The position numbers and the translations under genes are program-made. 64,000 bases of DNA from Acinetobacter venetianus RAG-1 = CIP 110063 (GTDB taxonomy: Bacteria; Pseudomonadota; Gammaproteobacteria; Pseudomonadales; Moraxellaceae). The stretch lies in the NCBI RefSeq assembly GCF_000368585.1, contig NZ_KB849560.1:1-64000 (forward strand). Direction: 5' to 3'. The notes below the pieces were generated by a model, which made no database searches, was not told the origin of the DNA, and was given only the letters and a program-made list of their open reading frames with translations. Positions 51,657-60,347 of this stretch are shown here, one piece after another; position 1 is the first letter of the stretch; every line of letters starts with the position of its first letter.

Positions 51657-51935
51657 TTATTGCGGTGTCATATCCACAATTAGGCTGGTTAAACGTCTTA
51701 CTAATGGCAAGAAAATCAAGACCACGGGATAAGCAATCAACCATGAGAATAGCCAAGTTGAAAGCCATTTTATCGTAAAACCATCGATCAACCCGATATT
51801 CATCAATAAGTTAATGCATGATAATGTTGCACTCATCAGCCCTGACAATATCAATGGAATAATCCAAGCGGCGTATTTTGCAGGTAATTTAGAAAACAAT
51901 GGCTTCTTTGTTTGTTGCACGCTATTTGCATCCAT
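51657..51935 (-). CDS. DUF2798 membrane protein
   Basis: A 92-residue protein with two membrane helices (about 24-47 and 58-80) and the DUF2798 pattern (IIPLILSGLMSATLSCINLLMNIGL, then WLSTWLFSWLIAYPVVLIFLPLVRRL). Function unknown. It is the last gene of the PadR-DUF3861-DUF2798 unit, 11 bases after the previous stop. Confidence 0.8.
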   Translation of the reverse strand: MDANSVQQTKKPLFSKLPAKYAAWIIPLILSGLMSATLSCINLLMNIGLIDGFTIKWLSTWLFSWLIAYPVVLIFLPLVRRLTSLIVDMTPQ

Positions 51936-51946
51936 ATTGATTAAGC

Positions 51947-52243
51947 CTATTTCTTTACATGTTGTTTTAGATTTTTCATGAATTGACCAAACTGCGGTAA
52001 GAACTCCTCGAATAATGGATGATCTTTATGTTCCAACATGACTTCACTAAAAAGCTTTAAGCCCACAGCAAAAGATTTAGTGGTTTGATCATCAAAAAAT
52101 TTAGCACTTTTTAAGCGTTCAACAATTTGGAAAATATCATCATGATTGCCTGTGTAAAACTCTAAGCGCTCGGTGTACGTTGAAGCCTGCCCTTTGGCAT
52201 CTTTTAAATGTTGCACGGTGACATGGTATTGATGTTGTTTCAT
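51947..52243 (-). CDS. DUF3861 family protein
   Basis: A 98-residue soluble protein of the DUF3861 type (start YHVTVQHLKDAKGQ, then LEFYTGNHDDIFQIVERLKSA, ending FLPQFGQFMKNLKQHVKK). Function unknown. Middle gene of the PadR-controlled unit, 33 bases after the padR stop. Confidence 0.8.
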   Translation of the reverse strand: MKQHQYHVTVQHLKDAKGQASTYTERLEFYTGNHDDIFQIVERLKSAKFFDDQTTKSFAVGLKLFSEVMLEHKDHPLFEEFLPQFGQFMKNLKQHVKK

Positions 52244-52276
52244 GAGTTTTCTCTAAATTGATATTGGATAAAGTAT

Positions 52277-52804
52277 TTATAAACGGCCAATTGCTATTGC
52301 TGCTTGGTCGATCTTTTCAGCAATTTGGTAAATCTGTTCTTGCTGTAAATCAGCAATATTGAGTTTTAGACGCAGTGCTGTTTTAAGGTTTTCCATTGCT
52401 CGATGAATCTCAATGAGCTGATCGTTATTATGAATTTCATGTCTAAGTCTTAGTTTTTCTAGCAATGCTAGAAGCTTATCTTGTTGCTCTTGTAAATAAG
52501 CCTCACCAAGCTGAGTGACTTGGTATTGCTTACGCTCTGCATCTAGCAATGAGATAAAATTCATTTCTTCCAAATTGGTTAATGTTGGATAAATCGTTCC
52601 CGCACTGGGCGTATATCCATCACCCACTAGATCACTAATTTCTTTAATAATTTCATAACCATGTTTTGGGCTTTGCTGAATGAGATGCAGCACTAACAGT
52701 TTCATGCGACCTGATTCAAACAAGCGTCCACGACGACCTGTTCGGTTATGCTCTCGATAATGTGAATCATGTTCGCCTTCATGATGATCTGATTGATGTT
52801 TCAT
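52277..52804 (-). CDS. PadR-family transcriptional regulator
   Basis: A repressor-type regulator, 175 residues from the ATG at 52804; ATG 52819 and TTG 52828 are also open and no clear ribosome site decides. A His-rich N-terminal tail (HQSDHHEGEHDSHYREHN) precedes the PadR winged helix (about 32-105: GRMKLLVLHLIQQSPKHGYEIIKEI, GTIYPTLTNLEEM); a helical dimerisation part ends the protein. The histidine tail might bind metal. Two matching palindromes upstream (52839-52854, 52871-52886) point to autorepression of the whole three-gene unit. Confidence 0.9.
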   Translation of the reverse strand: MKHQSDHHEGEHDSHYREHNRTGRRGRLFESGRMKLLVLHLIQQSPKHGYEIIKEISDLVGDGYTPSAGTIYPTLTNLEEMNFISLLDAERKQYQVTQLGEAYLQEQQDKLLALLEKLRLRHEIHNNDQLIEIHRAMENLKTALRLKLNIADLQQEQIYQIAEKIDQAAIAIGRL

Positions 52805-52838
52805 CTTTATTTTTCTCATATTGCACAATTTATGAATA

Positions 52839-52854
52839 TTAAGATATATCTTAA
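52839..52854. promoter_or_regulatory. PadR operator, proximal (perfect palindrome)
   Basis: The 16-bp palindrome TTAAGATATATCTTAA lies 35 bases upstream of the preferred padR start codon. Confidence 0.7.
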
Positions 52855-52870
52855 ATAATCTTATGGCAAG

Positions 52871-52886
52871 TTAAGATATATCTTTT
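52871..52886. promoter_or_regulatory. PadR operator, distal (near-perfect copy)
   Basis: TTAAGATATATCTTTT, 14 of 16 bases as in the proximal site, centred exactly 32 bp from it, about three helical turns. This suggests cooperative binding by two dimers. Confidence 0.65.
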
Positions 52887-52961
52887 AAATTTTAAGATTT
52901 TGATATTTAATGAGTTATTTATTTTTAAGTAAGAGATTTAAAAGAATTAAGTAATAAAAAT

Positions 52962-52982
52962 GAGCGACTAGGCGCTCTTTTT
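52962..52982. terminator. Orphan small terminator-like hairpin
   Basis: A 5-bp GC-rich stem GAGCG / CGCTC with a 6-base loop, followed by TTTTT on the plus strand and preceded by AAAAA. No gene end lies next to it on either strand. Confidence 0.4.
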
Positions 52983-53183
52983 ACTGGCAATAAGTATCAA
53001 AATTTTTTGTAAAGTAAATAAGTTATTCCAAACACAACCTTTCTACATTTTATAAAGTTCAAATTAATTTTATAAAGATTTGAAAAATTTAATTTATTTT
53101 AATATAACGCCCATTATGTGAAATGGATATGATAAGAGAGATTTACTAGTATTAGATAAGTTAAGTTTTTCGTAGCTTTAGAA

Positions 53184-53888
53184 ATGAAATCAGTACGTAT
53201 TTTTTGTTTATTATATTTCATTACCTTGAATATAACTTATGCAAAAACAGAGCAGGAATATATGAACCCAAATATTGAACAAATTACGGATTTTGCAACT
53301 CAAGGGGATGATGATTCTCAAGTAAAATTAGGACTTTTATATCTTCATGGAGTTGGCGTTGAGCATAATTATGAGCTAGCAAAAAAATGGTTTGACGAGG
53401 CTGCCAAAAAATCTAATAGAGATGCTGAATATAATTTAGGTGTGATGTATGAATATGGCGATGGCGTATCTCAAGATTATAAATTAGCAGCAGAATGGTA
53501 TCAAAAATCCGCGGCTCAAGGGCGTGCTAATGCTCAATATAATCTAGGAAATTTTTACGCTAATGGGACGGGTGTTCCTCAAGATTATAATTTAGCTAGA
53601 AGTCTATTTGAACAGGCAGCAGCTCAGGGGCATGCTGATAGTGAATATAATTTAGGTGTGATGTATGAATATGGCGATGGTGTATCTCAAGATTATAAAT
53701 TAGCAGCAGAATGGTATCAAAAATCTGCAGCACAAGGACATGCTAGTGCTCAATTTAATTTAGGCATTTTATATGTAAAAGGTCTAGGTATTCCTCAAGA
53801 TTATAACTTAGCTAAAAGTTTCTTTGAACAGGCAGCAGCCCAAGGACATGAAAATGCCGAAATCATCATATCTCAATTAGCACCTTAG
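53184..53888 (+). CDS. Sel1-repeat (TPR-like) secreted protein
   Basis: A 234-residue protein with a probable signal peptide (about 1-20, IFCLLYFITLNITYA) and five to six Sel1-like repeats of 36 residues from about 35 to 230, each with the pattern A..NLG.MY..G.GV.QDY..A..W...AA.QG. Two repeat pairs are nearly identical, at 53427-53520 and 53643-53736 in DNA, 216 bases apart. Such proteins act as interaction scaffolds in the periplasm. Base use is more A/T rich than the neighbours. No operon partner. Confidence 0.88.
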   Translation: MKSVRIFCLLYFITLNITYAKTEQEYMNPNIEQITDFATQGDDDSQVKLGLLYLHGVGVEHNYELAKKWFDEAAKKSNRDAEYNLGVMYEYGDGVSQDYKLAAEWYQKSAAQGRANAQYNLGNFYANGTGVPQDYNLARSLFEQAAAQGHADSEYNLGVMYEYGDGVSQDYKLAAEWYQKSAAQGHASAQFNLGILYVKGLGIPQDYNLAKSFFEQAAAQGHENAEIIISQLAP

Positions 53889-53995
53889 GATCATTTACAA
53901 AATTTTAAGATTTCTTAGATTTATATAGTACACCTTATACGAAATTAAGTTAGATTATTTAATAAATATCAAACACTTAATTCATTATAGAAAGC

Positions 53996-54026
53996 AAAAA
54001 GCCGACTTTTGTAAGTCGGCTTTTTT
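53996..54026. terminator. Terminator of guaA (and Sel1 gene)
   Basis: Stem AAAAAGCCGACTT / AAGTCGGCTTTTT with a 4-base loop, T runs on both strands, 24 bases beyond the guaA stop. Confidence 0.88.
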
Positions 54027-54050
54027 TAATCTATTTTAGAAAGCCCAAAT

Positions 54051-55619
54051 TTACTCCCATTCAATCGTTGCTGGTGGTTTAGATGACACGTCATATACAA
54101 CACGTGAAACATCTTTAATTTCGTTCATGATACGGGTTGAGATTTTATCAACCAATTCGTATGGCAAGTGAGCAAAACGCGCTGTCATAAAGTCAACGGT
54201 TTCAACCGCACGTAGTGCAATCACCCAGGCATAACGACGACCATCACCTACAACACCTACAGATTTCACAGGTTGGAATACTGCAAACGCTTGAGCAGTT
54301 TTGTCATACCAACCACTTGCACGAAGCTCTTGCATAAAGATGTCATCAGCAAGACGCAGAATATCTGCATATTCTTTTTTCACTTCACCCAAGATACGCA
54401 CACCCAAACCTGGACCTGGGAATGGATGACGATAAATCATGCTATGAGGTAAACCTAAAGTTGTACCTAATTTACGAACTTCATCTTTAAACAAGTCACG
54501 TAATGGCTCAACAAGGTCAAACGCTAAATCTTCTGGTAAACCACCCACGTTGTGGTGTGATTTAATCACGTGTGCTTTACCTTGTTTGCTTGCAGCAGAT
54601 TCGATCACGTCAGGGTAAATCGTACCCTGCGCCAAGAATTTCACGCCATCAAGTTTACGTGCTTCTTCAGCAAATACTTCGATGAATTCACGACCAATGA
54701 TCTTACGTTTTTTCTCAGGATCAACTTCACCTGCCAACGCAGTTAGGAAACGCTCTTCGGCATCAGCACGAATCACACGGATACCCATGTTATCAGCGAA
54801 CATTTGCATAACCTGATCACCTTCGTTTAAACGAAGTAATCCATTGTCTACAAATACACATGTAAGCTGATCGCCAATTGCCTTATGCAACAACGCAGCA
54901 ACAACAGATGAATCTACACCACCAGACAAACCTAGAAGAACTTTTTCATCACCGATTTGTGCACGTAATTGTTCTACACGAAGGTCGATAATGTGTTCAG
55001 GTGTCCAAAGACCGCGACAACCACAAATCTTATGCACAAAGTTAGAAAGTAATTCAGCACCTTTCGCTGTGTGGGTTACTTCAGGGTGGAATTGCACACC
55101 ATAGAAACGACGAGTTTCATCGCTTACCGCAGCAAATGGGCAGCTTGGTGTACTTGCAGTCACTTGGAAACCTTCAGGAATCGCGCTGACTTTGTCGCCA
55201 TGGCTCATCCAAACATGCAATTGGTTTTCACGATCTTGTAAGTTACCAATCAATTGATCACGAACAACGATGTCAACTTCTGCATAACCAAACTCATGTA
55301 CTGTACCCGGCTCTACTTTACCGCCAAGCTGTTCAGACATGGTTTGTAAACCATAGCAAATACCCAAAACTGGTACACCAAGTTCAAATACAACTTGAGG
55401 TGCGCGTGGGCTACCCTCTTCATGTACACTCTCAGGACCACCTGACAAAATAATCCCGTTCGGATTAAATGCACGAATGTCTTCTTCAGACATATCAAAT
55501 GCAAACATTTCAGAGTAGACACCTGCTTCACGTACACGACGTGCAATGAGCTGGCTATATTGAGAGCCGAAATCCAAAATAAGGATACGATCTTCAGTAA
55601 TTTGAGTATTGGTCGTCAT
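54051..55619 (-). CDS. guaA: GMP synthase (glutamine-hydrolysing)
   Basis: Converts XMP to GMP using glutamine and ATP, the last step of GMP synthesis. 522 residues: glutamine amidotransferase domain (about 8-205) with catalytic Cys in GICYGLQTM and [10 protein letters not shown] pyrophosphatase domain with the P-loop [10 protein letters not shown] (about 231-240); C-terminal dimerisation domain ending PPATIEWE. Full length and intact. No guaB is adjacent. Confidence 0.98.
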   Translation of the reverse strand: MTTNTQITEDRILILDFGSQYSQLIARRVREAGVYSEMFAFDMSEEDIRAFNPNGIILSGGPESVHEEGSPRAPQVVFELGVPVLGICYGLQTMSEQLGGKVEPGTVHEFGYAEVDIVVRDQLIGNLQDRENQLHVWMSHGDKVSAIPEGFQVTASTPSCPFAAVSDETRRFYGVQFHPEVTHTAKGAELLSNFVHKICGCRGLWTPEHIIDLRVEQLRAQIGDEKVLLGLSGGVDSSVVAALLHKAIGDQLTCVFVDNGLLRLNEGDQVMQMFADNMGIRVIRADAEERFLTALAGEVDPEKKRKIIGREFIEVFAEEARKLDGVKFLAQGTIYPDVIESAASKQGKAHVIKSHHNVGGLPEDLAFDLVEPLRDLFKDEVRKLGTTLGLPHSMIYRHPFPGPGLGVRILGEVKKEYADILRLADDIFMQELRASGWYDKTAQAFAVFQPVKSVGVVGDGRRYAWVIALRAVETVDFMTARFAHLPYELVDKISTRIMNEIKDVSRVVYDVSSKPPATIEWE

Positions 55620-55851
55620 GGCGAATCATAAAAGACAAATGAATTAAGCGCCATATTCTAACATTTTTCATGCATTGGCGCACCGCAATTCATCATCTAT
55701 CTTACTTTTTAGATTTTGTTGTCAATTAGCACTGATATTTAAACTAAAATTTCACAGTAAAGAGTCTATTTAAGCGAGTTAAATCAACATTTCTTGTCAA
55801 TTATGCTCAACACAAAACAAAAATTGGTGCTAAGATGATGAATCGAAAAAT

Positions 55852-56043
55852 ATGCATTACCATGGAAAGGTATTCAATCGAACTCATCGTTTCCTTTCAT
55901 GTGATTGCGATGTCCTTGATACAAGGAAAACTAAAAATTCTAAAGATATTGGTGAACTGGCCAATGTCCTAAAATATTTCACTATCCTCTATCGCTTGCC
56001 CGACCACGAGCAACAATTAGGACTTGAAGGACCAATACAATAA
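55852..56043 (+). CDS. Possible small protein coupled to the DUF445 gene
   Basis: A 63-residue open frame whose stop codon TAA overlaps the ATG of the next gene (TAATG), an arrangement seen in translationally coupled pairs. It has no signal peptide, membrane helix or known motif (start MHYHGKVFNRTHRFLSCDCD, end EQQLGLEGPIQ), and the ribosome site is weak. It may be real or a chance frame in the leader of the next gene. Confidence 0.4.
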   Translation: MHYHGKVFNRTHRFLSCDCDVLDTRKTKNSKDIGELANVLKYFTILYRLPDHEQQLGLEGPIQ

Positions 56044-57281
56044 TGTTTCAAGAAATGATTGCGGATTTTCATCAGAATTTCTGGTTATATATTTCGATCC
56101 CATTTATTAGTGGCTTTATTGGTTATATAACCAAAGTGATTGCGATCCAAATGATGTTCGCACCACTTGAATTTAAAGGGTTTAGATTATTTGGTCTTCC
56201 AATTGGATGGCAGGGAATCGTTCCTCGTAAAGCAGAAAAAATGGCAACCACTGCGGTTGAACTGATGACCTCCAAGCTCATCAAACCTGAAGAAATTTTT
56301 GCACGATTAGATCCAAAGCGTATCGCACAAGAAATCGAAAAACCTCTCATGGCAGCTGCCGAAGATATTACCCGTGAAGTTGCGCAACAATATCAACCCG
56401 GTTTATGGGAAGGCATGCCAGAGTTTGCACGTCAAAAACTGATCAAACGTGTGCAAGCCAAAGCGCCTGAAATCGTTGAACATATCATGGGTGAAGTACA
56501 AAAAGATGTTGCTAAATACTTCGATATCAAACACATGGTCGTCAACAATCTGCTCAAAGATAAACGCCTCCTCAACGAAATCTTTAAAAAAGTCGGCAAA
56601 CAAGAATTCAAATTTTTTAGTAATGTCGGCTTTGTTTTTGGTTTCGCAATTGGTGTTGTTCAAATGCTATGCTGGATCGTGACGCAAGGTAAATACCCAT
56701 GGATGTTGCCAATGTTTGGTGGCTTTGTCGGTTTCTTCAGTGACTGGATGGCGCTACAAATGATGTTCCGCCCGTTATATCCAAAGAAAGTGCTGGGCTA
56801 CACATGGCAAGGTTTATTCATTAAACGTCAAAACGAGGTTGCCGCAGATTATGCTGCTTTGATCTCAAAACAATTACTAACATCACGCAACATGATGGAA
56901 GAACTTTTCTCTGGGACGCACTCAGACAAAGTGATTGAATTAGTCAGCCGTCACGTCAAACAAGAAATTGATTTACAAGCAGGTATTGTGCGTCCATTGG
57001 TGGTTTATGCGATTGGTGGTGAGAAATACCAAAACCTTAAATCAGAAGTTGCTGAGCGTATTTTAAAACAGCTTCCAGATACTATGCGCTATGTTGAATC
57101 TTATGCTGAAGATGCAATGAATGTTCGTAATACACTGGTTGAACGGATGCAGAAACTTAGTCCTGAAGAGTTTGAAGGTATGCTCCGCCCTGCATTTAAA
57201 GAAGATGAATGGTCTTTGATTATTGTGGGTGCTGTGTTGGGTTTCCTTGTTGGGGAAATGCAAATTCACTTCATGTTATAA
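56043..57281 (+). CDS. DUF445 family membrane protein
   Basis: A 412-residue protein with hydrophobic segments near the start (about 13-37, LYISIPFISGFIGYITKVIAIQMMF), middle (about 193-240) and end (about 390-408). The repeated motif, AIQMMFAPLEFKGFRLFGLPIGWQG and ALQMMFRPLYPKKVLGYTWQG, is characteristic of DUF445. Long charged helices lie between the membrane parts. Function unknown; it is widespread in Acinetobacter and related genera. Own terminator follows. Confidence 0.87.
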   Translation: MFQEMIADFHQNFWLYISIPFISGFIGYITKVIAIQMMFAPLEFKGFRLFGLPIGWQGIVPRKAEKMATTAVELMTSKLIKPEEIFARLDPKRIAQEIEKPLMAAAEDITREVAQQYQPGLWEGMPEFARQKLIKRVQAKAPEIVEHIMGEVQKDVAKYFDIKHMVVNNLLKDKRLLNEIFKKVGKQEFKFFSNVGFVFGFAIGVVQMLCWIVTQGKYPWMLPMFGGFVGFFSDWMALQMMFRPLYPKKVLGYTWQGLFIKRQNEVAADYAALISKQLLTSRNMMEELFSGTHSDKVIELVSRHVKQEIDLQAGIVRPLVVYAIGGEKYQNLKSEVAERILKQLPDTMRYVESYAEDAMNVRNTLVERMQKLSPEEFEGMLRPAFKEDEWSLIIVGAVLGFLVGEMQIHFML

Positions 57282-57294
57282 AAATTGCGATCAT

Positions 57295-57322
57295 AAAAAA
57301 GGAAGCTGCTGCTTCCTTTTTT
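57295..57322. terminator. Terminator between DUF445 and BOF genes
   Basis: Stem AAAAAAGGAAGC / GCTTCCTTTTTT with loop TGCT; bidirectional between convergent genes. Confidence 0.9.
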
Positions 57323-57327
57323 CTTGC

Positions 57328-57696
57328 TTAATGTGCAAGCTTTTCAACAGTGATCGCTTCAACATCTGTCGGTTTATAGCGATGTGTATCCACTTCGCCA
57401 ACCACACGGACATGGTCTCCAACTTTTAAGCCAGCACGCTGCCAAATATCATCATCAATCTCGACACCAATCGTGCCACTTTTATCTTTTAATTCGTAAT
57501 GATCACTCTTCACATGCTTGGTGATTTGCCCTGTCAGCGTCACACCTGTTTCATCAGCTAATTTAGCTATTTGACTCACGGTCACAACATTATTTAAAGC
57601 TTCTTTTAAAATAACATGATCATCTTTACCTGCCCATGATGGCGCAGATAAACCGAATAAAACTACAAAACCTAATCCTAGCAAGCTTCTTTTCAT
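57328..57696 (-). CDS. Periplasmic OB-fold (BOF/YgiW-type) stress protein
   Basis: A 122-residue exported protein: signal peptide about 1-22 (LGFVVLFGLSAPSWA-GK), then a small OB fold with the BOF pattern (VTVSQIAKLADETGVTLTGQITKH, YELKDKSGTIGVEIDDDIW, GDHVRVVGEVD). E. coli YgiW and YdeI of this family aid survival of peroxide and metal stress. No operon partner is obvious. Confidence 0.85.
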   Translation of the reverse strand: MKRSLLGLGFVVLFGLSAPSWAGKDDHVILKEALNNVVTVSQIAKLADETGVTLTGQITKHVKSDHYELKDKSGTIGVEIDDDIWQRAGLKVGDHVRVVGEVDTHRYKPTDVEAITVEKLAH

Positions 57697-57794
57697 AACA
57701 CTCTCTATTCTTTTAACACACTATTATCTAAACAGATTTATACTCGAATGTCGGCTTCGGTTTGTAATCAACCGTAATGTATAGATATGATAAA

Positions 57795-57815
57795 CCCCAC
57801 TGATGGAGTGGGGTC
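57795..57815 (-). terminator. Terminator of the DoxX gene
   Basis: Stem ACCCCACT / AGTGGGGT with a 5-base loop, 25 bases beyond the stop codon; the T tract on the minus strand is short (TTTAT). Confidence 0.6.
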
Positions 57816-57839
57816 TCATACAACAATCAAGTGAATCTG

Positions 57840-58262
57840 TTATTTTTCAATCGCATGATCAAGACTAAAACGACCTGCGCCATGTAGCATCAAATAGAAC
57901 AAACCACCTGACATTGCTAAGTTTTTCATAAAGTTGATTTGTTGCATTTGATCATCACCGCTATGGAAGATGAACGCAGTAATAATGCTAAACACGGCTA
58001 AGCCAAATGCTGCCAAGCGCGCTTGGAAACCAAAAAGTAACGCGAGACCACCACCAAACTCAACGAGAATCGTTAGAGGTAATAGCGCTCCCGGCACCCC
58101 CATTGATTCCATATAACCTGCTGTAGCACCATAAGCTGTTAATTTGCCCCAGCCAGCGATAATAAAGATATAAGCCATAAGAATACGGGCAACCAGCGTA
58201 ACCACATTATCTACGCCTGATTGATTAACAATATTTTTTACAACAACATTCGGATTAAACAT
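57840..58262 (-). CDS. DoxX-family membrane protein
   Basis: A 140-residue, four-helix inner-membrane protein from the ATG at 58262 (a GTG 12 bases upstream is part of the ribosome-site region GTGGAA). DoxX pattern: ARILMAYIFIIAGWGKLTAYGATAGYMESMGVP and LPLTILVEFGGGLALLFGFQARLAAFGLA. Relatives take part in thiosulfate oxidation or in oxidative-stress complexes; the role here is not clear. Confidence 0.88.
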   Translation of the reverse strand: MFNPNVVVKNIVNQSGVDNVVTLVARILMAYIFIIAGWGKLTAYGATAGYMESMGVPGALLPLTILVEFGGGLALLFGFQARLAAFGLAVFSIITAFIFHSGDDQMQQINFMKNLAMSGGLFYLMLHGAGRFSLDHAIEK

Positions 58263-58499
58263 AATAAATTCCACACTGTTTGTTTTTTAACATGAGAACA
58301 GTTTATGTATCTTATAATTTGCAATAAACACCATATTTGTTAATGCATCATTCTATATTTAGAACAATATAGCTCAATTTATCAGCAAAATTCTTTATTT
58401 GTATCATCAACTAAAGTTACCAATTAATTTGCTTTTTATACTGACATTCTATAGATGCACTGCTAGGATTTAGTTCAAATTTATACTGCTCACACCTTC

Positions 58500-59144
58500 A
58501 TGGAACTCATTGATTTTATTCTGCACGTTGACGAACATCTTTTAGAATTTATTACCAATTATGGCATCTGGATTTATGCCATTCTTTTTTTGATTATCTT
58601 TGTCGAAACTGGTTTAGTGGTTATGCCATTCTTACCGGGTGACAGCTTACTGTTTGCCGCTGGTGCGCTTGCTGCCTCTACAGGTGCAATGGATCCATGG
58701 TTACTTGGTGTTTTATTATTTATCGCTGCGGTATTGGGTGACACACTCAACTACCATATCGGTAAATATGTTGGCCCGCGCGTGTTTGAAACGAACTCTC
58801 GCTTAATCAATAAGCAACATTTGTTAAAAACACAAGAATTCTTTCAACGTCATGGCGGTAAAACCATTATTTTTGCTCGTTTTGTGCCGTTTGCACGAAC
58901 CTTTGCGCCATTTGTTGCGGGCGCAGGCAGCATGAATTATAAGTTTTTCCTGACTTATAACGTGATCGGTGCATTCTGCTGGATTGCTTCTTTTATTACG
59001 CTTGGTTATTTATTCGGTAATATGCCAATCGTGAAAGATAATTTCACTCATTTAATTTTCGGTATCATCATTATCAGCGTATTACCGGGTGTGATTGGTT
59101 TTATCCGCCAAAAACTCAATAGCCGTAAAAGCCACAAAGCTTAA
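58500..59144 (+). CDS. DedA-family membrane protein
   Basis: A 214-residue protein of the DedA/VTT flippase-related family. Features: LIIFVETGLVVMPFLPGDSLLFAAGALA (about 32-59), GDTLNYHIGKYVG (about 80-92) and the hallmark FARFVPFARTFAPFVAGAGSMNY with its two essential arginines (about 122-144). Such proteins help recycle undecaprenyl phosphate or phospholipids and affect membrane potential and drug tolerance. Its stop is one base from that of the convergent LysE gene. Confidence 0.9.
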   Translation: MELIDFILHVDEHLLEFITNYGIWIYAILFLIIFVETGLVVMPFLPGDSLLFAAGALAASTGAMDPWLLGVLLFIAAVLGDTLNYHIGKYVGPRVFETNSRLINKQHLLKTQEFFQRHGGKTIIFARFVPFARTFAPFVAGAGSMNYKFFLTYNVIGAFCWIASFITLGYLFGNMPIVKDNFTHLIFGIIIISVLPGVIGFIRQKLNSRKSHKA

Positions 59145-59145
59145 T

Positions 59146-59736
59146 TTAGAAAAAACGAAACACCATTGGTAGCATACAAACGATTAATAACATTGCCGAT
59201 CCTTTATATAAATGGTCGGCTTTGATTCCAATCAAACTTCCTGTCAATAATGCCCGTCCGAACATCATCCAAAATAAAGAAACTGGAATTAATACAAGGG
59301 TAAAGACACCTAATACCCATGCTGTATTTTCAACAGAGTTCCATGTTTCATCTGGAAATATCCCTGCTGCCAATAACAATGTCTTTGGGTTCTTGAGGGT
59401 TGATAAGAATAGTTGATACGTTTTGATTTGCTGATGATTTTGATAATGCTTCTGTAGATGTGAACTTTTCCATAAATGGAAAGCAAGCCACAATACATAG
59501 ATCACACTACATACATGCAAAATGAGGTGTAAAGCAGGCCAAATCGGATCAAATAAATGAATGAAGAGTGCCCATAAACCAATACCATAAGTATAACCTA
59601 ACCATTCCACTGGAATGAAAGACATGGTTTTAACAAAGCCGTGTTGATGTGTTGAACTGGCCAATAACGCATTCGTAGGTCCGGGAATGAGTAATACCGC
59701 TATCATCGCCAAAACAAAAAACCAACTCTCAATCAT
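59146..59736 (-). CDS. LysE-family transporter
   Basis: A 196-residue, six-helix inner-membrane protein from the ATG at 59736 (a GTG 21 bases upstream is open). Starts with the family motif VLLIPGPTNALLASSTHQHGF (about 11-31) and has the mid segment STLKNPKTLLLAAGIFP. It differs from the RhtB-like protein at 42597 and probably has a different substrate. No terminator between it and the DedA gene. Confidence 0.83.
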   Translation of the reverse strand: MIESWFFVLAMIAVLLIPGPTNALLASSTHQHGFVKTMSFIPVEWLGYTYGIGLWALFIHLFDPIWPALHLILHVCSVIYVLWLAFHLWKSSHLQKHYQNHQQIKTYQLFLSTLKNPKTLLLAAGIFPDETWNSVENTAWVLGVFTLVLIPVSLFWMMFGRALLTGSLIGIKADHLYKGSAMLLIVCMLPMVFRFF

Positions 59737-59905
59737 ACAGATACCAAATGACCACACATGGTCGCAACCTTATACGAATTTGGTTCAAACAAACAAGTTT
59801 TAGCGGAAAAATGAACGATAAAAAGCAGAAAAATTAGAGGTTAAAAATCAATAAATTATTGTTATTATTACATTTAACTTGAAACATTTTGCTAAAATTT
59901 TGTTA

Positions 59906-59935
59906 TTTATCACTCGTAAGATCACGAGTGATAAA
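59906..59935. terminator. Hairpin downstream of the lipoprotein gene
   Basis: A 12-bp perfect stem TTTATCACTCGT / ACGAGTGATAAA with a 6-base loop. There is no T run on the minus strand, and five T follow on the plus strand, so its role as terminator of the leftward gene is uncertain. Confidence 0.45.
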
Positions 59936-59945
59936 CCTGTTTTTG

Positions 59946-60338
59946 TTATGATTTTGGATGCGGCTTGACGATAATTGGACAACCTTTGAACTGCGCAGCC
60001 TGCACAATGGCATCTTGTTGACCTAAAACTTTCGAGAGTTCAGTGTTTTTGGTATTCATTGATTGACCCATATTCACCGAAATAGATGGCCCAAAGCCCC
60101 AACCACTACGACTACCCCAGCCACCGCCAAGTCCGACTCCCACACCGACACCTGTGCGTTTTGGTGTTTGTACACCATTGTCGATGTAAAGCTGAATACG
60201 GTTGTACTCAGCTTGTAACTGTTGGCAATTCAGCGCTTGATACTGTGTTGGAGAGACATAAGTCGGTTTAACCGTTGATGCACATGCACCTAATAACATC
60301 GTAGCTGCCAACACAGGCATCCAATATAAGCGTTTCAT
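59946..60338 (-). CDS. Small outer-envelope lipoprotein
   Basis: A 130-residue predicted lipoprotein with lipobox LLGAC (Cys19). A helical segment (ALNCQQLQAEYNRIQLYIDNG) is followed by a Gly/Val/Trp-rich stretch (GVGVGVGLGGGWGSRSGWGFGP, about 64-85), then a helix and CPIIVKP. Ser rather than Asp follows the lipid-bearing Cys plus one, so it is probably sorted to the outer membrane. Function unknown. It lies nine bases after the parA stop in the same direction. Confidence 0.82.
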   Translation of the reverse strand: MKRLYWMPVLAATMLLGACASTVKPTYVSPTQYQALNCQQLQAEYNRIQLYIDNGVQTPKRTGVGVGVGLGGGWGSRSGWGFGPSISVNMGQSMNTKNTELSKVLGQQDAIVQAAQFKGCPIIVKPHPKS

Positions 60339-60347
60339 AAGATTCTC

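Larger units (their letters stand above)
52829..53183. other. Intergenic region between padR and the Sel1 gene
   Basis: About 355 very A/T-rich bases between divergent genes. It holds the two PadR operators and an orphan hairpin (GAGCG / CGCTC, 52962-52977) followed by five T. No protein gene or further signal was recognised. Confidence 0.5.
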
